A stretch of DNA of 64,000 bases, taken from contig JAFGPK010000005.1 of NCBI GenBank assembly GCA_016936235.1, positions 1 to 64,000 on the forward strand, given 5' to 3'. The notes under the pieces were generated by a model, which had not been told where the DNA came from, did not search any database, and worked only from the letters and a program-made list of their open reading frames with translations. Shown one piece after another: positions 44,014 to 53,341 of the stretch; the stretch's first letter is position 1, and the number at the start of each line of letters is the position of its first letter. The translations under genes were made by a program, and so were the position numbers. This DNA is from Candidatus Fermentibacteraceae bacterium. GTDB taxonomy: Bacteria > Fermentibacterota > Fermentibacteria > Fermentibacterales > JCC-6.

Positions 44014-47000
44014 CAGATCATACGATTGAAGCCAGAAGGATCCGGACCGACAGGATAATCGCCACAGCGATAGGCCTGGTTGCATTGCTCGCTTATCTGG
44101 TCACACTTGCGCCCAGTGTCAGCTTCTGGGACAGCGGGGAGTACATCACGGCTTCCTGGACGGCCGGTGTTCCCCATCCGCCCGGAGTTCCCCTGTTCGT
44201 GCTGCTGGGAAGATTCAGCACCATACTCTTCTCTTTCCTTCCCGCCGTCGCTGCTCGTACGAACCTTCTCTGCGCGCTTGCGGGTGCATCCACCGTCGCC
44301 CTTCTGGCAAGACTCGTTCAGAGATGGGGCAACAGGATGGGCTTCAACCCGTCATGGTACAGGCCGATGTCGGTCCTGTCGGGTCTCATCGCGGCCTTCA
44401 GCTACTCCGTATGGCGCAACAGCAACGGTACCGAGACCTACGCCACGGCCCTGCTGCTGACATTCATAATCATGTGGTCCTTTGACTGCTGGATAGAGAA
44501 ATACGCGGAAAAGGAACACAGGAAGGGCAGACAGGACCACGGCGGCTGGGGAGAAGCCAGGTACCTGCTGCTGATCTCCTACCTGATCATCCTGGCCGTG
44601 GCAAACCACGGAAGCGTCCCCTTCGTTACTGGTCCCCCTGTACTGATGATGTACCTCATTTACGCCTTCAGGCGAAAGACCGACATATGGAAGCGTTCCT
44701 GGTTCATACTGACCATTCTGGGCCTTGTGGTCCTCGCTTTCAGCATTCACCTCTACATGCCCCTGCGGGCGGTGCAGAGACCGGAAATAAACGAGACGGA
44801 TTCCAGGCACTGGGAGGACTTCGAGAAAGCTTTCACCAGGGAGCAGTACGGGAGGACCTCCGTACTCGACCGAAAGGGTCCCTTCCTGGATCAGATGAAG
44901 CTCTATATGGAATACCTGTCCTGGCAGTCGGGCAGGGTGAATTCGGGATGGGACCGTCTGCTCGGCGACACCGCCGGGGCCGCGGCGGCCATGGTGATGA
45001 GGATACTCCTGATATTCGGAGCGATCTACGGACTGGTGGTCCTGGGGATGAAGAGGCCCAAACTGCTTCTTTACCTCGGCCTGCTCTTCGTGATGTCTTC
45101 CATCCTTTTCATCTTCTTCATCCTGAATTTCAAGACCGGACCGGAGGGAACGCCTCTGGGCGAGGTGAGGGAGCGCGATTATTTCTTCGGCGCCTCCTTC
45201 GCGCTCTTTGCGGTATTCTCCGGGATCGGTCTGGTTTCCGTGTTCAGGGACTTCCTCTCGGAGAAGTCCAGGCTGGCATGGCTGACCCTTGCCGTTCCGG
45301 TGGTCATGTTCACCGTTAACCATCACAGGTGCGACCGATCGCATTCGTATTTCGCAAGGGACTACGGGATCAACCTTCTCGAGAGCTGTCCCGAGAACGC
45401 AGTTCTGATAACCAACGGCGACAATGACACGTTCCCCCTCTGGTTCGCCCAGGGCGTACTTGGCGTTCGGCGGGACGTCATTGTCAGCAACCTGAGCCTG
45501 ATGAACACCAACTGGTACGTCCAGCAGCTGGTGGAGAAGGATCCCCTGCTGCTTGACTACGACGATTACGGACTTGTGGACTCCCTTCGTCCCATTTACA
45601 TCTGGGGACCTCATCACTTCCATGTGGAAAGACATGGCATGCCGGCTTCATCACCCGTTGACGGGGAGATACTGCGGGTCACGTTCACTCAGCCCTGGCC
45701 CTGGGCCATTACCAGCGGCTCCATGGCGGTCGCCATGCCGACAGAGGGCATAGCGAACCAGGGAGTGCTCACCATGCAGGACCTGGTGCTCCTGAACATG
45801 ATCAAGAACAGGCCCATCCACGGCAGGGACATCTATTTCGCCGGTACAGTGGCAGTTGAGAGCAGGCAGTTCCTGGAACCCTACCAGCAGATGGAGGGAA
45901 TCGCCTTCAGGATCACGGACAGACCCATGGTCGACGCGGTGAACGGGACCAGGGGCTGGCGGCTGATGGACAACTACAGCTTCGAGGGGGTGGATGACCC
46001 TTCCATCTACAAGTGCGACCAGGCGGTGCAGCTGCTTAAGAACTATGTTTCTGCGTTTCATAGACTTGCGTACCATTATCTGGACAGGGGCCGGCCGGAC
46101 AGTGTACAGATGGCCCTTGACCGCTCCCGGGAGCTCTTCGTGACACTTCCCGATGAATGGGCCGAGGTCCTTCCCTCCAGGGCGATGATAGTAGGCAAGC
46201 TGGTCGACGGTCTGAGCGGACCAGCAGCGGCATCCGACACTCTTCAGGCCCTGGCTGACCAGGCACTCGATGCGGCCAGGAGACTGGGGGACCAGAATCT
46301 CGCGGGCCTGGCCATTACCCTGTCGAACCTCGCCACAGGCACCGACGGAACTCTGGGCTACAGGCAGGAGATGGAGTACAGACAGCTCTTCGACAGGCTG
46401 GACGACGGAAGCGTCCAGTTCGCCTGGATGAGGGTGGAGGTCGCCCTGCTCTTCTCCGACTACATCGGAGCGTGGATAATCGTGGATGACATGGACAAGG
46501 CCGCCGACAGCGTCTCAGCCAGGCTGGCGGAGCTCGCATCCGGTTCACTCCGCAGAACCCTTGACACGTCGCCGGTAGGGTACAGGGTCAACGTTAGGGA
46601 AACGGGTCTTTCGATACTGTTCGAGTCCATCGACCCTGCCTCGGTTGATGAGATCAGTCTGAACGGCGATGTAGACGGCGGATGGATGATGAGGGAGATG
46701 ATCAGGCTCGCGTCAAACGGTCATATCGTGTCGGCCGTCTCCGCGGGCCTGGTACTGTCCGAGCATCTGGATGACCGGTACCAGGCGGCCATGGTCAGGG
46801 ACCTGGCTTTGACAATGCTGAACGAGAGCCCCGAGGAGACACTGCGGTGGTCCCTGTGGTTCATGACCGAGCAGAACAGGGTGAGCCCCGAGGCGATGGC
46901 CTACATGGCTGCCAGGGGAGGAAGATACGGGATGATGTACGCAGCCCTCCAGGGCGGCGAAGAAGCTACACCTGCGCAGCTGGAGCTCCTGCTTCGTGAT

Positions 47001-47087
47001 CCTTCCGGCTACGCGGCTGGCGTACCCGAACCCGGGGAGGGTTCGGGGAACTATTCCTGGGTCAACAAGCTGGAAGAGGGTTCATGA
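44010..47087 (+). CDS. DUF2723 family membrane protein, probable protein O-glycosyltransferase
   Basis: 1025 aa. Starts with a helix, then LAPSVSFWDSGEYITASWTAGVPHPPGVPLF, matching the DUF2723 motif, a GT-C-like acidic loop. About ten helices lie in residues 20-460; the rest (about 460-1025) is a large outer domain with repeat-like helices. Members of this family are related to eukaryotic PMTs and are described as glycosyltransferases in Bacteroidota; the donor is unknown here. GTG 44010 overlaps the xer stop (GTGA). Confidence 0.8.
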   Translation: MTDHTIEARRIRTDRIIATAIGLVALLAYLVTLAPSVSFWDSGEYITASWTAGVPHPPGVPLFVLLGRFSTILFSFLPAVAARTNLLCALAGASTVALLARLVQRWGNRMGFNPSWYRPMSVLSGLIAAFSYSVWRNSNGTETYATALLLTFIIMWSFDCWIEKYAEKEHRKGRQDHGGWGEARYLLLISYLIILAVANHGSVPFVTGPPVLMMYLIYAFRRKTDIWKRSWFILTILGLVVLAFSIHLYMPLRAVQRPEINETDSRHWEDFEKAFTREQYGRTSVLDRKGPFLDQMKLYMEYLSWQSGRVNSGWDRLLGDTAGAAAAMVMRILLIFGAIYGLVVLGMKRPKLLLYLGLLFVMSSILFIFFILNFKTGPEGTPLGEVRERDYFFGASFALFAVFSGIGLVSVFRDFLSEKSRLAWLTLAVPVVMFTVNHHRCDRSHSYFARDYGINLLESCPENAVLITNGDNDTFPLWFAQGVLGVRRDVIVSNLSLMNTNWYVQQLVEKDPLLLDYDDYGLVDSLRPIYIWGPHHFHVERHGMPASSPVDGEILRVTFTQPWPWAITSGSMAVAMPTEGIANQGVLTMQDLVLLNMIKNRPIHGRDIYFAGTVAVESRQFLEPYQQMEGIAFRITDRPMVDAVNGTRGWRLMDNYSFEGVDDPSIYKCDQAVQLLKNYVSAFHRLAYHYLDRGRPDSVQMALDRSRELFVTLPDEWAEVLPSRAMIVGKLVDGLSGPAAASDTLQALADQALDAARRLGDQNLAGLAITLSNLATGTDGTLGYRQEMEYRQLFDRLDDGSVQFAWMRVEVALLFSDYIGAWIIVDDMDKAADSVSARLAELASGSLRRTLDTSPVGYRVNVRETGLSILFESIDPASVDEISLNGDVDGGWMMREMIRLASNGHIVSAVSAGLVLSEHLDDRYQAAMVRDLALTMLNESPEETLRWSLWFMTEQNRVSPEAMAYMAARGGRYGMMYAALQGGEEATPAQLELLLRDPSGYAAGVPEPGEGSGNYSWVNKLEEGS

Positions 47088-47641
47088 TGGACACGGACCT
47101 GAAGCACCTCATGATCCGGTCGACCACTGTCGTAGGAATAGTCAGGGACGGCAAGGCCGCCATGGCGGCCGACGGTCAGGTCACCCTTGGGGAGACCGTC
47201 CTCAAGAGGTCCGCCCGGAAGATACGCAGGCTCTATTCGGATACGGTGCTGGTGGGATTCTCCGGTACCGGCGCCGACGCCTTCGCGCTTGTTGAAAGAC
47301 TGGAGGAGAAGCTCGAGACCGCAAGGGGAAACCTGCCCAGGGCCGCGGTGGATCTCGCCAGGGAGTGGAGGACCGACAAGTACCTGAGGGAACTCCAGGC
47401 TCTGATAGCTGCCGTGGACAGGGAGCACGCCCTTCTCATAGGCGGATCCGGCGAAATAGTGGAGTCCGAAGACGGGATAGTGTCAGTCGGCTCCGGTCAG
47501 CCCTATGCGATAGCCGCGGCGAGGGCGCTTGACGCGCATACACGAATGGGACCCGCGAGGATAGCCCTTGAAAGCATCAGGATCGCGTCGGGCATATGCA
47601 TCTACACCGGCGGTGACATTCAGCTTGAGGAGCTTGACTGA
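47084..47641 (+). CDS. hslV: ATP-dependent protease proteolytic subunit HslV
   Basis: 185 aa. The Thr nucleophile follows IRS: STTVVGIVRDGKAAMAADGQVTLG (Thr about 14), then the GSGQPYAIAAARAL region typical of HslV. It would self-process or be cut after Ser13, with a longer than usual propeptide (others start MIRGTT or MTT). ATG 47111 would give the shorter form; ATG 47084 has GAGGG upstream and overlaps the previous stop. Works with HslU downstream. Confidence 0.95.
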   Translation: MMDTDLKHLMIRSTTVVGIVRDGKAAMAADGQVTLGETVLKRSARKIRRLYSDTVLVGFSGTGADAFALVERLEEKLETARGNLPRAAVDLAREWRTDKYLRELQALIAAVDREHALLIGGSGEIVESEDGIVSVGSGQPYAIAAARALDAHTRMGPARIALESIRIASGICIYTGGDIQLEELD

Positions 47642-48954
47642 TGGACAGGGAGCTGACTCCCGCTCAGATAGTCAAATGGCTGGACCGGCACGTGATCGGT
47701 CAGGACCAGGCCAAACGGGCCGTGGCCATTGCTCTCCGCAACCGCTACCGCAGGCGTCACGCCGACAGGGAGATAAGGTCCGAAATATACCCGAGCAATC
47801 TCATAATGATGGGGCCCACCGGGATAGGGAAGACCGAGATCGCCAGGCGACTGGCGAACCTCACAGGAGCGCCCTTCGTGAAGGTGGAGGCCACGAAGTA
47901 CACGGAGACCGGCTATGTAGGCAGGGACGTTGAATCAATGGTCAGGGCCCTTGTCCGTCAGGCTGTCAACATCGAGGCTGAGAAAGAGAGAAGGGACCGA
48001 AAGGAACAGGTGGACAGGGTGGTCAACGGGAAGCTCGTGGACGCTCTGAAGAACTCGGGTTACGATTCCATGGCAGAGGGTGAGCTTCTGAGCATGCTGG
48101 AGACCTCCGCCCTGGAGGACACCCAGATCGAGATGATGCTGCCCGATCAGCTGCCGCAGATGGAGATAATGCCCCTGGTTCCCGGGGACGGGTTCGACAA
48201 CCCTGCCGGGGAGAACATTAAGAAACTCATGCAGAAGATGATAGGGGGCAGGAGGAAAAGAACGAAGCTTGCCGTGTCCGAAGCCAGGGAGAGGCTGAGG
48301 GAAGATGAACTGGGCAGGCTCCTCGAGGGAAGCGATCACATAGCGAGGGGCATGAACCTTGCCCAGGAAGAGGGTATAATATTCATAGACGAGATAGACA
48401 AGATCATCGGTATCAGCGAGAGCAAGGGTCCCGAGGTTTCCAGGGCCGGCGTCCAGAGGGACCTGCTGCCCATAGTTGAAGGCTGCACGGTCCCGACGAG
48501 GTACGGCCCTGTGGTGACGGACCACATACTGTTCATAGCCGCCGGCGCCTTTCACGGATCCAGCCCCGCCGACCTGATACCCGAGCTTCAGGGAAGATTC
48601 CCCATGAGGGTCGAACTTGCGCCGCTCTCGGAGGACGACCTGTTCAGGATACTGACAGAGCCGGAGAACTCTCTTCTCAGGCAGTATACGGCACTGCTCA
48701 AGGCGGACGGGGTAGACATCAGACTCAGTCCTAAGGCCGCCCGTGAAGTAGCGAGAGTGGCAAACCACCTTAACGAGGAGACGGAAGACATAGGCGCGAG
48801 GAGACTCAGACCCGTCCTGAGCTATCTCCTGGACGAGCAGCTGTTCGGCGCGCCTGACCTTGTACGGGGCACCGTGACCATCTCCGGCTCGGCTGCCTCG
48901 TCGATACTTCTTGACCTTGCTGACCGAAGAGAAGATGGTAATTATATACTGTAA
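47641..48954 (+). CDS. hslU: HslU AAA+ ATPase subunit of HslVU protease
   Basis: 437 aa. N-terminal LTPAQIVKWLDRHVIGQDQAK, Walker A GPTGIGKTE (about 58), pore loop GYVGRDVESM, an I-domain (about 110-240), Walker B IIFIDEIDKI and sensor region GARRLRPVL. It unfolds substrates into HslV. The ATG overlaps the hslV stop by one base (TGATG). Confidence 0.97.
   Translation: MDRELTPAQIVKWLDRHVIGQDQAKRAVAIALRNRYRRRHADREIRSEIYPSNLIMMGPTGIGKTEIARRLANLTGAPFVKVEATKYTETGYVGRDVESMVRALVRQAVNIEAEKERRDRKEQVDRVVNGKLVDALKNSGYDSMAEGELLSMLETSALEDTQIEMMLPDQLPQMEIMPLVPGDGFDNPAGENIKKLMQKMIGGRRKRTKLAVSEARERLREDELGRLLEGSDHIARGMNLAQEEGIIFIDEIDKIIGISESKGPEVSRAGVQRDLLPIVEGCTVPTRYGPVVTDHILFIAAGAFHGSSPADLIPELQGRFPMRVELAPLSEDDLFRILTEPENSLLRQYTALLKADGVDIRLSPKAAREVARVANHLNEETEDIGARRLRPVLSYLLDEQLFGAPDLVRGTVTISGSAASSILLDLADRREDGNYIL
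48920..48948 (+). promoter_or_regulatory. Weak candidate promoter for the second MglA-type gene
   Basis: CTGACC (48920-48925), 17 bp, TATATA (48943-48948). Each hexamer matches in 4 of 6 positions and lies within the end of hslU. Transcription would start near 48957. An overlapping TATACT (48945-48950) is a better -10, but its spacing is too long. Read by eye. Confidence 0.3.
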
Positions 48955-48983
48955 GATTCCCAGGCACTCTGAAAAGGGGATAA

Positions 48984-49565
48984 ATGCACAGATCTGTCAA
49001 TGAGGTTGCGTACAAGATAGTCTATTACGGCCCCGGGCTCTCCGGAAAGACGACTAACCTCAAGAGGGTGCGGGACCTGATAGCTCCGGAGCACAGGGGC
49101 AGACTGGTCACTCTGTGTACGAGAGGTGAAAGGACCGTCTTCTTCGACTTCCTTCCCATAAATTTCGCCTCCATAGGTAACGACAGGGTCAGGCTGCATC
49201 TTTATTCGGTTCCGGGGCAGGCCTATTACTCCCTCAGCAGGAAGGTCATACTCGACGGGGTCGACGGCATAATCTTCGTGGCCGACAGCCAGGGCGAGAG
49301 AATGGATGCCAATGTTGACAGCCTCGAGGACCTCGAGAACAACCTTGAATCCTACGGTCTCAAACTGTCCGATGTCCCGTCGGTGCTTCAGTTCAACAAG
49401 CGCGACCTTCCTTCCATTGCCTCCACCGAGCATATGGAGGAACTGCTGAACCGCTACCGGTGGCCTTCCATCGAATCCGTCGCCATAGGCGGAAGCGGTC
49501 CCATTGAAACACTGAAGATAATGTCGGTGATAATAGCGAAGCAGCACGCGGGACTCCTGTCCTGA
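48984..49565 (+). CDS. MglA-type small GTPase (second copy)
   Basis: 193 aa. P-loop GPGLSGKTTN, FFDFLPI, PGQAYYSLSRKVILDGVDG, IFVADSQ and NKRDLP are shared with the first MglA-type protein 10 kb upstream, but the remaining sequence differs clearly, so these are diverged paralogues. AAAAGGGG upstream of ATG. It precedes an STT3-like gene by 46 bp, and no mglB is nearby. The role is unknown in this lineage. Confidence 0.9.
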   Translation: MHRSVNEVAYKIVYYGPGLSGKTTNLKRVRDLIAPEHRGRLVTLCTRGERTVFFDFLPINFASIGNDRVRLHLYSVPGQAYYSLSRKVILDGVDGIIFVADSQGERMDANVDSLEDLENNLESYGLKLSDVPSVLQFNKRDLPSIASTEHMEELLNRYRWPSIESVAIGGSGPIETLKIMSVIIAKQHAGLLS

Positions 49566-49611
49566 CAGGGCGGCCCCGCCGGGCATACTTCCTTCTTGGA
49601 GAGACCTATTG

Positions 49612-51822
49612 ATGTCCGCTAGAACAAGGAATCTCCTTACAGTCCTATCTCTGGCCGCCGCCCTTGCCGCCGGCTTCGCGTTCAGGAGCTGGTTCATCTC
49701 CACCGTAATGCCCCCCCCCGGGAGAATGCAGGCCGAGACCACCCAGGCCTACAGATACGCCAGGATGTTTTCCTCGAGGGGTGAGATCCCCCAGCTGGAT
49801 ACCCTGGTGATGCATCCCGAAGGAATGATGACTTCCCAGAACTCGGTGTTCGAGGAATACCTTGCCGGAGGACTGCACAGGGTGACAGGAGGAGATTTCG
49901 ATGACTTCATAGGGATATTCTGCCTTCTGTTCCCGCTGCTTGCGATCATCTTCCTGTTCCTGTGGATGGTGTCGGCCGGTTACGAAAGACTGCCGGCGCT
50001 TGCCGCATCATCCCTGTACGGTTTCCTCCTGCCGGCAATACTCCGTGCCAGGGGCGAGTCCCTCTACAGGGAGACCGTAGCTCTGCCCATGCTCATCGCC
50101 CTGGGCTGGCTGACCGAGAAGTCCCTGGGAGCCGGAGAGGAAAGCAACGGGAAGACGTATCCCATAGCGGCGGGAATACTCCTCCTTGGATGCCTGGCCG
50201 CGTGGAAGGTGACGGCCTTCATATCCTTCTTCCTTCTGCTGTACCTGCTCTGGAGGAACTGGAGAAGGGGGGACGTGCCTTTTGCGTTGAGGATATCGCT
50301 GGCAGCGGCACAGATCGGAGGGTCTCTCCTTCTCCCTCACATGAGGCACGACACAGCTCTTCTGAGCCCGGCAACGGCAATCGCGGTCTTCCTTCTGCTG
50401 CCGAGACTCAAATCGGTATGGTTCCCTTTGGGTTTCACTCTCCTTGCTGCGGGATCCGCCATCGTCGGAAAGGGTGCCACCGGCCATGTGGCATCGGTCA
50501 TCACCGCTAAGCTCAGGTTCCTTTTCTCACATCCCGAGGACCCGTCACTGCTCTCGGACGATGCGAGGATATTCTGGGTGCCCGGGTACACCAGTCCCTC
50601 TCCGGCGCAGGTTCTGTTTCTCTTCGGCATACCCCTGCTGGCCGCCGCCCCGGGGCTCGTCCGCTTCTGGCGGGAGAAGAGGCGGATGCTCTTCTTCTGG
50701 CTTCTTCCCCTTTCCCTTGCCGGGTACCTCTTCTTCGACAGGCTCATGATCTTCCTGGCGGTGGCGCTGCTGCCCGTGATCGCGCTCTCCTTCAGAAGGA
50801 GATGGCTCCTGTTCCCGGTTGCCGCCGTGATCATACTGCAGTCAGCCGTTCCCGGGAGGATAGCTTCCCTGATAGCATCCAGCGGTCTGGAGTTCCAGGA
50901 TTCCTCGTCACTCCTCAACGACGGGGAGCTGGACTCCTTCCTGGCCTGGCTCCGGAACGAGACATCCGAGGATGATGCCGTTCTGAGCTTCTGGCACATA
51001 TCAGGCCTGGTTTCCGCCTACGCGCAGCGCCCTGTGGTGACCCACACCTTCTTCGAGAACCTGGAGAACCGGAGGACGATAATGCGCTTCGCCCGGTCAG
51101 TGTTCATGCCCGAGGACAGCCTGGTTTCATTCATGCGGGAGGTGGACTGCGACCTGCTGGTGTACCAGGCGGATTTCCTCCTGGACAGGAGCAGCAGCGG
51201 ACTGCTCTACCTGGCGGGTCTCGTGGAAGTCCCGGACAGCGCGGTTGCGTGGCTTCTGCAGTACCGCCCTGAAGGCCTCGATTCCCTCGTCCCGATGTAC
51301 CAGGGGCCATCTCTCAGAGTGTTCGGCTTTGACGGTCCCGGGCGGAACCTTCGAAGGAGCTTCCTCTTCCAGGAGAGGTACGCGCACTGCTACAAAGGGT
51401 ACGACGAGGCCAGGGCTATACTGGCCGACCCCAGGGGCTGGTCGGGATACCTTGCGGACAGGGGCATCGAGATGAACGATCCCGACATGCTCTCCGGCGC
51501 CCTGCTGCTGGGCCTGGAGGGCGGAGGACCGGAGGATGTCACCGGTATGATGCTGAACGACCTTATCCAGTTGTATATTAGGGGAAGCTACGATCTCGAC
51601 GATCTTGCCGAGGACGTTGACGGTTTCACCTGGTTCTGCGGGCCCAGACCCGACCTGCGACTCCTGATGGGCAGGTTGTATGCATCGGAAGGCCGCCTGT
51701 CCAGTGCCTGCGACCAGTACAGGATGGTCCTCCTGGACGATCCGGGGAATACGGAAGCCTCGGCTGAACTGCGAATGATCATTGATGAGATGGGTACCCT
51801 GATGGAAGAGGCTGTGGAATGA
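49612..51822 (+). CDS. STT3-like membrane protein, probable oligosaccharyltransferase-type GT-C enzyme
   Basis: 736 aa. About twelve helices in residues 1-430, then a soluble C-terminal domain. The first outer loop (TTQAYRYARMFSSRGEIPQLDTLVMHPEG) mirrors the STT3/AglB loop (D-x-YYH..., IP..D...PEG), but the acidic metal motif is not exact. The WWDYG region of STT3 appears replaced (FLAWLRNETSED, LSFWHISGLVSAYAQRPVV). It may glycosylate proteins or lipids with a lipid-linked sugar, or be an inactive relative. Start ATG 49612; TTG 49609 is also possible after GGAGAG. Confidence 0.62.
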   Translation: MSARTRNLLTVLSLAAALAAGFAFRSWFISTVMPPPGRMQAETTQAYRYARMFSSRGEIPQLDTLVMHPEGMMTSQNSVFEEYLAGGLHRVTGGDFDDFIGIFCLLFPLLAIIFLFLWMVSAGYERLPALAASSLYGFLLPAILRARGESLYRETVALPMLIALGWLTEKSLGAGEESNGKTYPIAAGILLLGCLAAWKVTAFISFFLLLYLLWRNWRRGDVPFALRISLAAAQIGGSLLLPHMRHDTALLSPATAIAVFLLLPRLKSVWFPLGFTLLAAGSAIVGKGATGHVASVITAKLRFLFSHPEDPSLLSDDARIFWVPGYTSPSPAQVLFLFGIPLLAAAPGLVRFWREKRRMLFFWLLPLSLAGYLFFDRLMIFLAVALLPVIALSFRRRWLLFPVAAVIILQSAVPGRIASLIASSGLEFQDSSSLLNDGELDSFLAWLRNETSEDDAVLSFWHISGLVSAYAQRPVVTHTFFENLENRRTIMRFARSVFMPEDSLVSFMREVDCDLLVYQADFLLDRSSSGLLYLAGLVEVPDSAVAWLLQYRPEGLDSLVPMYQGPSLRVFGFDGPGRNLRRSFLFQERYAHCYKGYDEARAILADPRGWSGYLADRGIEMNDPDMLSGALLLGLEGGGPEDVTGMMLNDLIQLYIRGSYDLDDLAEDVDGFTWFCGPRPDLRLLMGRLYASEGRLSSACDQYRMVLLDDPGNTEASAELRMIIDEMGTLMEEAVE

Positions 51823-52649
51823 GCATCAAGTTCGTAAAGATGAGCGGGGCCGGGAACGATTTCATAGTCCTCGAAAACCTCGAAGGTTCGCTGGACCCCT
51901 TCCTCACCCGCGGTACAATCAGCTCCCTCTGCAGAAGAGGGTTGTCCGTTGGCGCTGACGGTCTTATCCAGCTCCGGCGGGATTCAGAGCTCCCCTTCAG
52001 GATGAAGTACTACAACAGTGACGGTGAACCCGCCGGAATGTGCGGTAACGGAGGGCGATGCATAGCTGTATTCGCAGCGTCCAGAGGATTTGTCGAGAGG
52101 GAGGTCGATTTCCATTTCAGAAGCGACGCCGGAATACACAGGGCCAGGGTGCTGGGCGATGACGAGGCCAGGATATGGATGACGGAACCGATGGTGCATT
52201 TCCTGGCAAGGGATCTCCTGGCCGGAGCCAGCGATGTTCGGGTATCCTTCGTTGACACCGGAGTGCCGCATGCGGTTGTGATGGCCGACGAGCCGGACAC
52301 TCCTGACTTCATCACCACCGCACCTCTTCTGAGAAGGCACGAAGCATTCGGGGCCGCAGGGGCGAATGTAGACTACCTCTGGAGAGGCGACTCCGTAATG
52401 CGCATCAGGACATGGGAACGGGGAGTGGAGGGCGAGACACTGGCATGCGGCACGGGAGCCGTGGCCTGTGCCATATGCGCCAGGGACCTGCTGGGTGCAC
52501 AGCTACCGCTGGAGCTGCGCGTTCAAAGCGGAAAGATCCTGACTGTGGGAATGGACGGAAATGGCTGGTGGCTCCAGGGTGAGGCCAGGGAGGTCTATTC
52601 GGGTATTCTGAGAGCACTGCCCGCCTGGAGCTTGACGGAGGACCCATGA
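51819..52649 (+). CDS. dapF: Diaminopimelate epimerase
   Basis: 276 aa. Starts KFVKMSGAGNDFIVLEN; first active Cys in GMCGNGGRC (about 72), second in GETLACGTGAVA (about 210). Converts LL- to meso-diaminopimelate for lysine and peptidoglycan. The ATG overlaps the previous stop (ATGA). A tRNA gene follows 26 bp downstream. Confidence 0.96.
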   Translation: MSIKFVKMSGAGNDFIVLENLEGSLDPFLTRGTISSLCRRGLSVGADGLIQLRRDSELPFRMKYYNSDGEPAGMCGNGGRCIAVFAASRGFVEREVDFHFRSDAGIHRARVLGDDEARIWMTEPMVHFLARDLLAGASDVRVSFVDTGVPHAVVMADEPDTPDFITTAPLLRRHEAFGAAGANVDYLWRGDSVMRIRTWERGVEGETLACGTGAVACAICARDLLGAQLPLELRVQSGKILTVGMDGNGWWLQGEAREVYSGILRALPAWSLTEDP

Positions 52650-52675
52650 GCACCTATTCATTCGCAGATGACGGA

Positions 52676-52751
52676 GCGGGTATAACTCAGTTGGCAGAGT
52701 GTCAGCTTCCCAAGCTGAATGTCGCGGGTTCGATCCCCGTTACCCGCTCCA
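52676..52751 (+). tRNA. tRNA-Gly (anticodon CCC), CCA encoded
   Basis: 76 nt that fold as a standard cloverleaf: acceptor GCGGGTA/TACCCGC, D stem ACTC/GAGT, anticodon stem TCAGC/GCTGA around loop TTCCCAA (CCC at 34-36), T arm with TTCGATC, then T and CCA. It lies between dapF and a secreted-protein gene whose frame runs through it. Confidence 0.97.
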
Positions 52752-52753
52752 TC

Positions 52754-53341
52754 GTGCTGTTCTTTCTTCTGATGCTGATCCCGGTGCCTGCCGTCGCCCG
52801 GGTCCTTCCCGTAATCGATGACTTCTGGACGGAAGCCTCGGGTTCTCACCTCGCCGCCGATTCCTTCACCGTCGGGTCTGTGAGCGAGACGGCCCTGAAA
52901 AGCCAGATGGGAAACGGCAACCGGACAGCCCTGATCCATCTTATCCGCCTCCTGGTCGCACAGGGTCGCATCAGCGAGGCTGAAGCGTGGATGGAGGGCG
53001 GTGGAAGAGTGATACCGGTCACGAGGAGGGATCTCGGAATCGCCCTTTCGTGGTACGGCCGGTTCGAGTTCTACGGTATACTCAGCACAGGACTCACCGT
53101 GCCCCCTGACCTCGAGGACGACGACTATGGAACCACCCTGGCGGCCATAGTCGGCATGGGCTGGATGGACACCTCATCGGACGGCCGGTTCCATCCTGAC
53201 CTTCTTGTGGGAGGGCGGGACCTGGAACTGCTTGCAGGTGTTTTCTTTCCCCGCAACATTGACTGGGACAGGGAATGGATAAGCATGGGCTCTCTCGACA
53301 GTCTGTTCGCCGAAGGCATAAGGCAGGGTGTCTCACGGTGA
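52754..53341 (+). CDS. Hypothetical exported protein immediately after the tRNA
   Basis: 195 aa from GTG 52754. A hydrophobic N-terminus (VLFFLLMLIPVPAVARV) acts as a signal peptide or anchor; the rest has no family I recognise (mixed helices, LLVAQGRISEAEAWMEGG resembles a TPR-like helix pair). The frame also extends upstream through the tRNA to ATG 52646, which has a perfect GGAGG site and overlaps the dapF stop; that form would read the tRNA as GAGITQLAECQLPKLNVAGS, a known spurious pattern. I prefer a start after the tRNA but the ribosome site there is absent. Confidence 0.55.
   Translation: MLFFLLMLIPVPAVARVLPVIDDFWTEASGSHLAADSFTVGSVSETALKSQMGNGNRTALIHLIRLLVAQGRISEAEAWMEGGGRVIPVTRRDLGIALSWYGRFEFYGILSTGLTVPPDLEDDDYGTTLAAIVGMGWMDTSSDGRFHPDLLVGGRDLELLAGVFFPRNIDWDREWISMGSLDSLFAEGIRQGVSR

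Noticed and set aside
44352-45635. Minus-strand frame of 427 aa
   Set aside because: Antisense of the DUF2723 gene; the composition is His/Gln/Glu-rich without domain motifs, typical of a shadow frame in GC-rich DNA.
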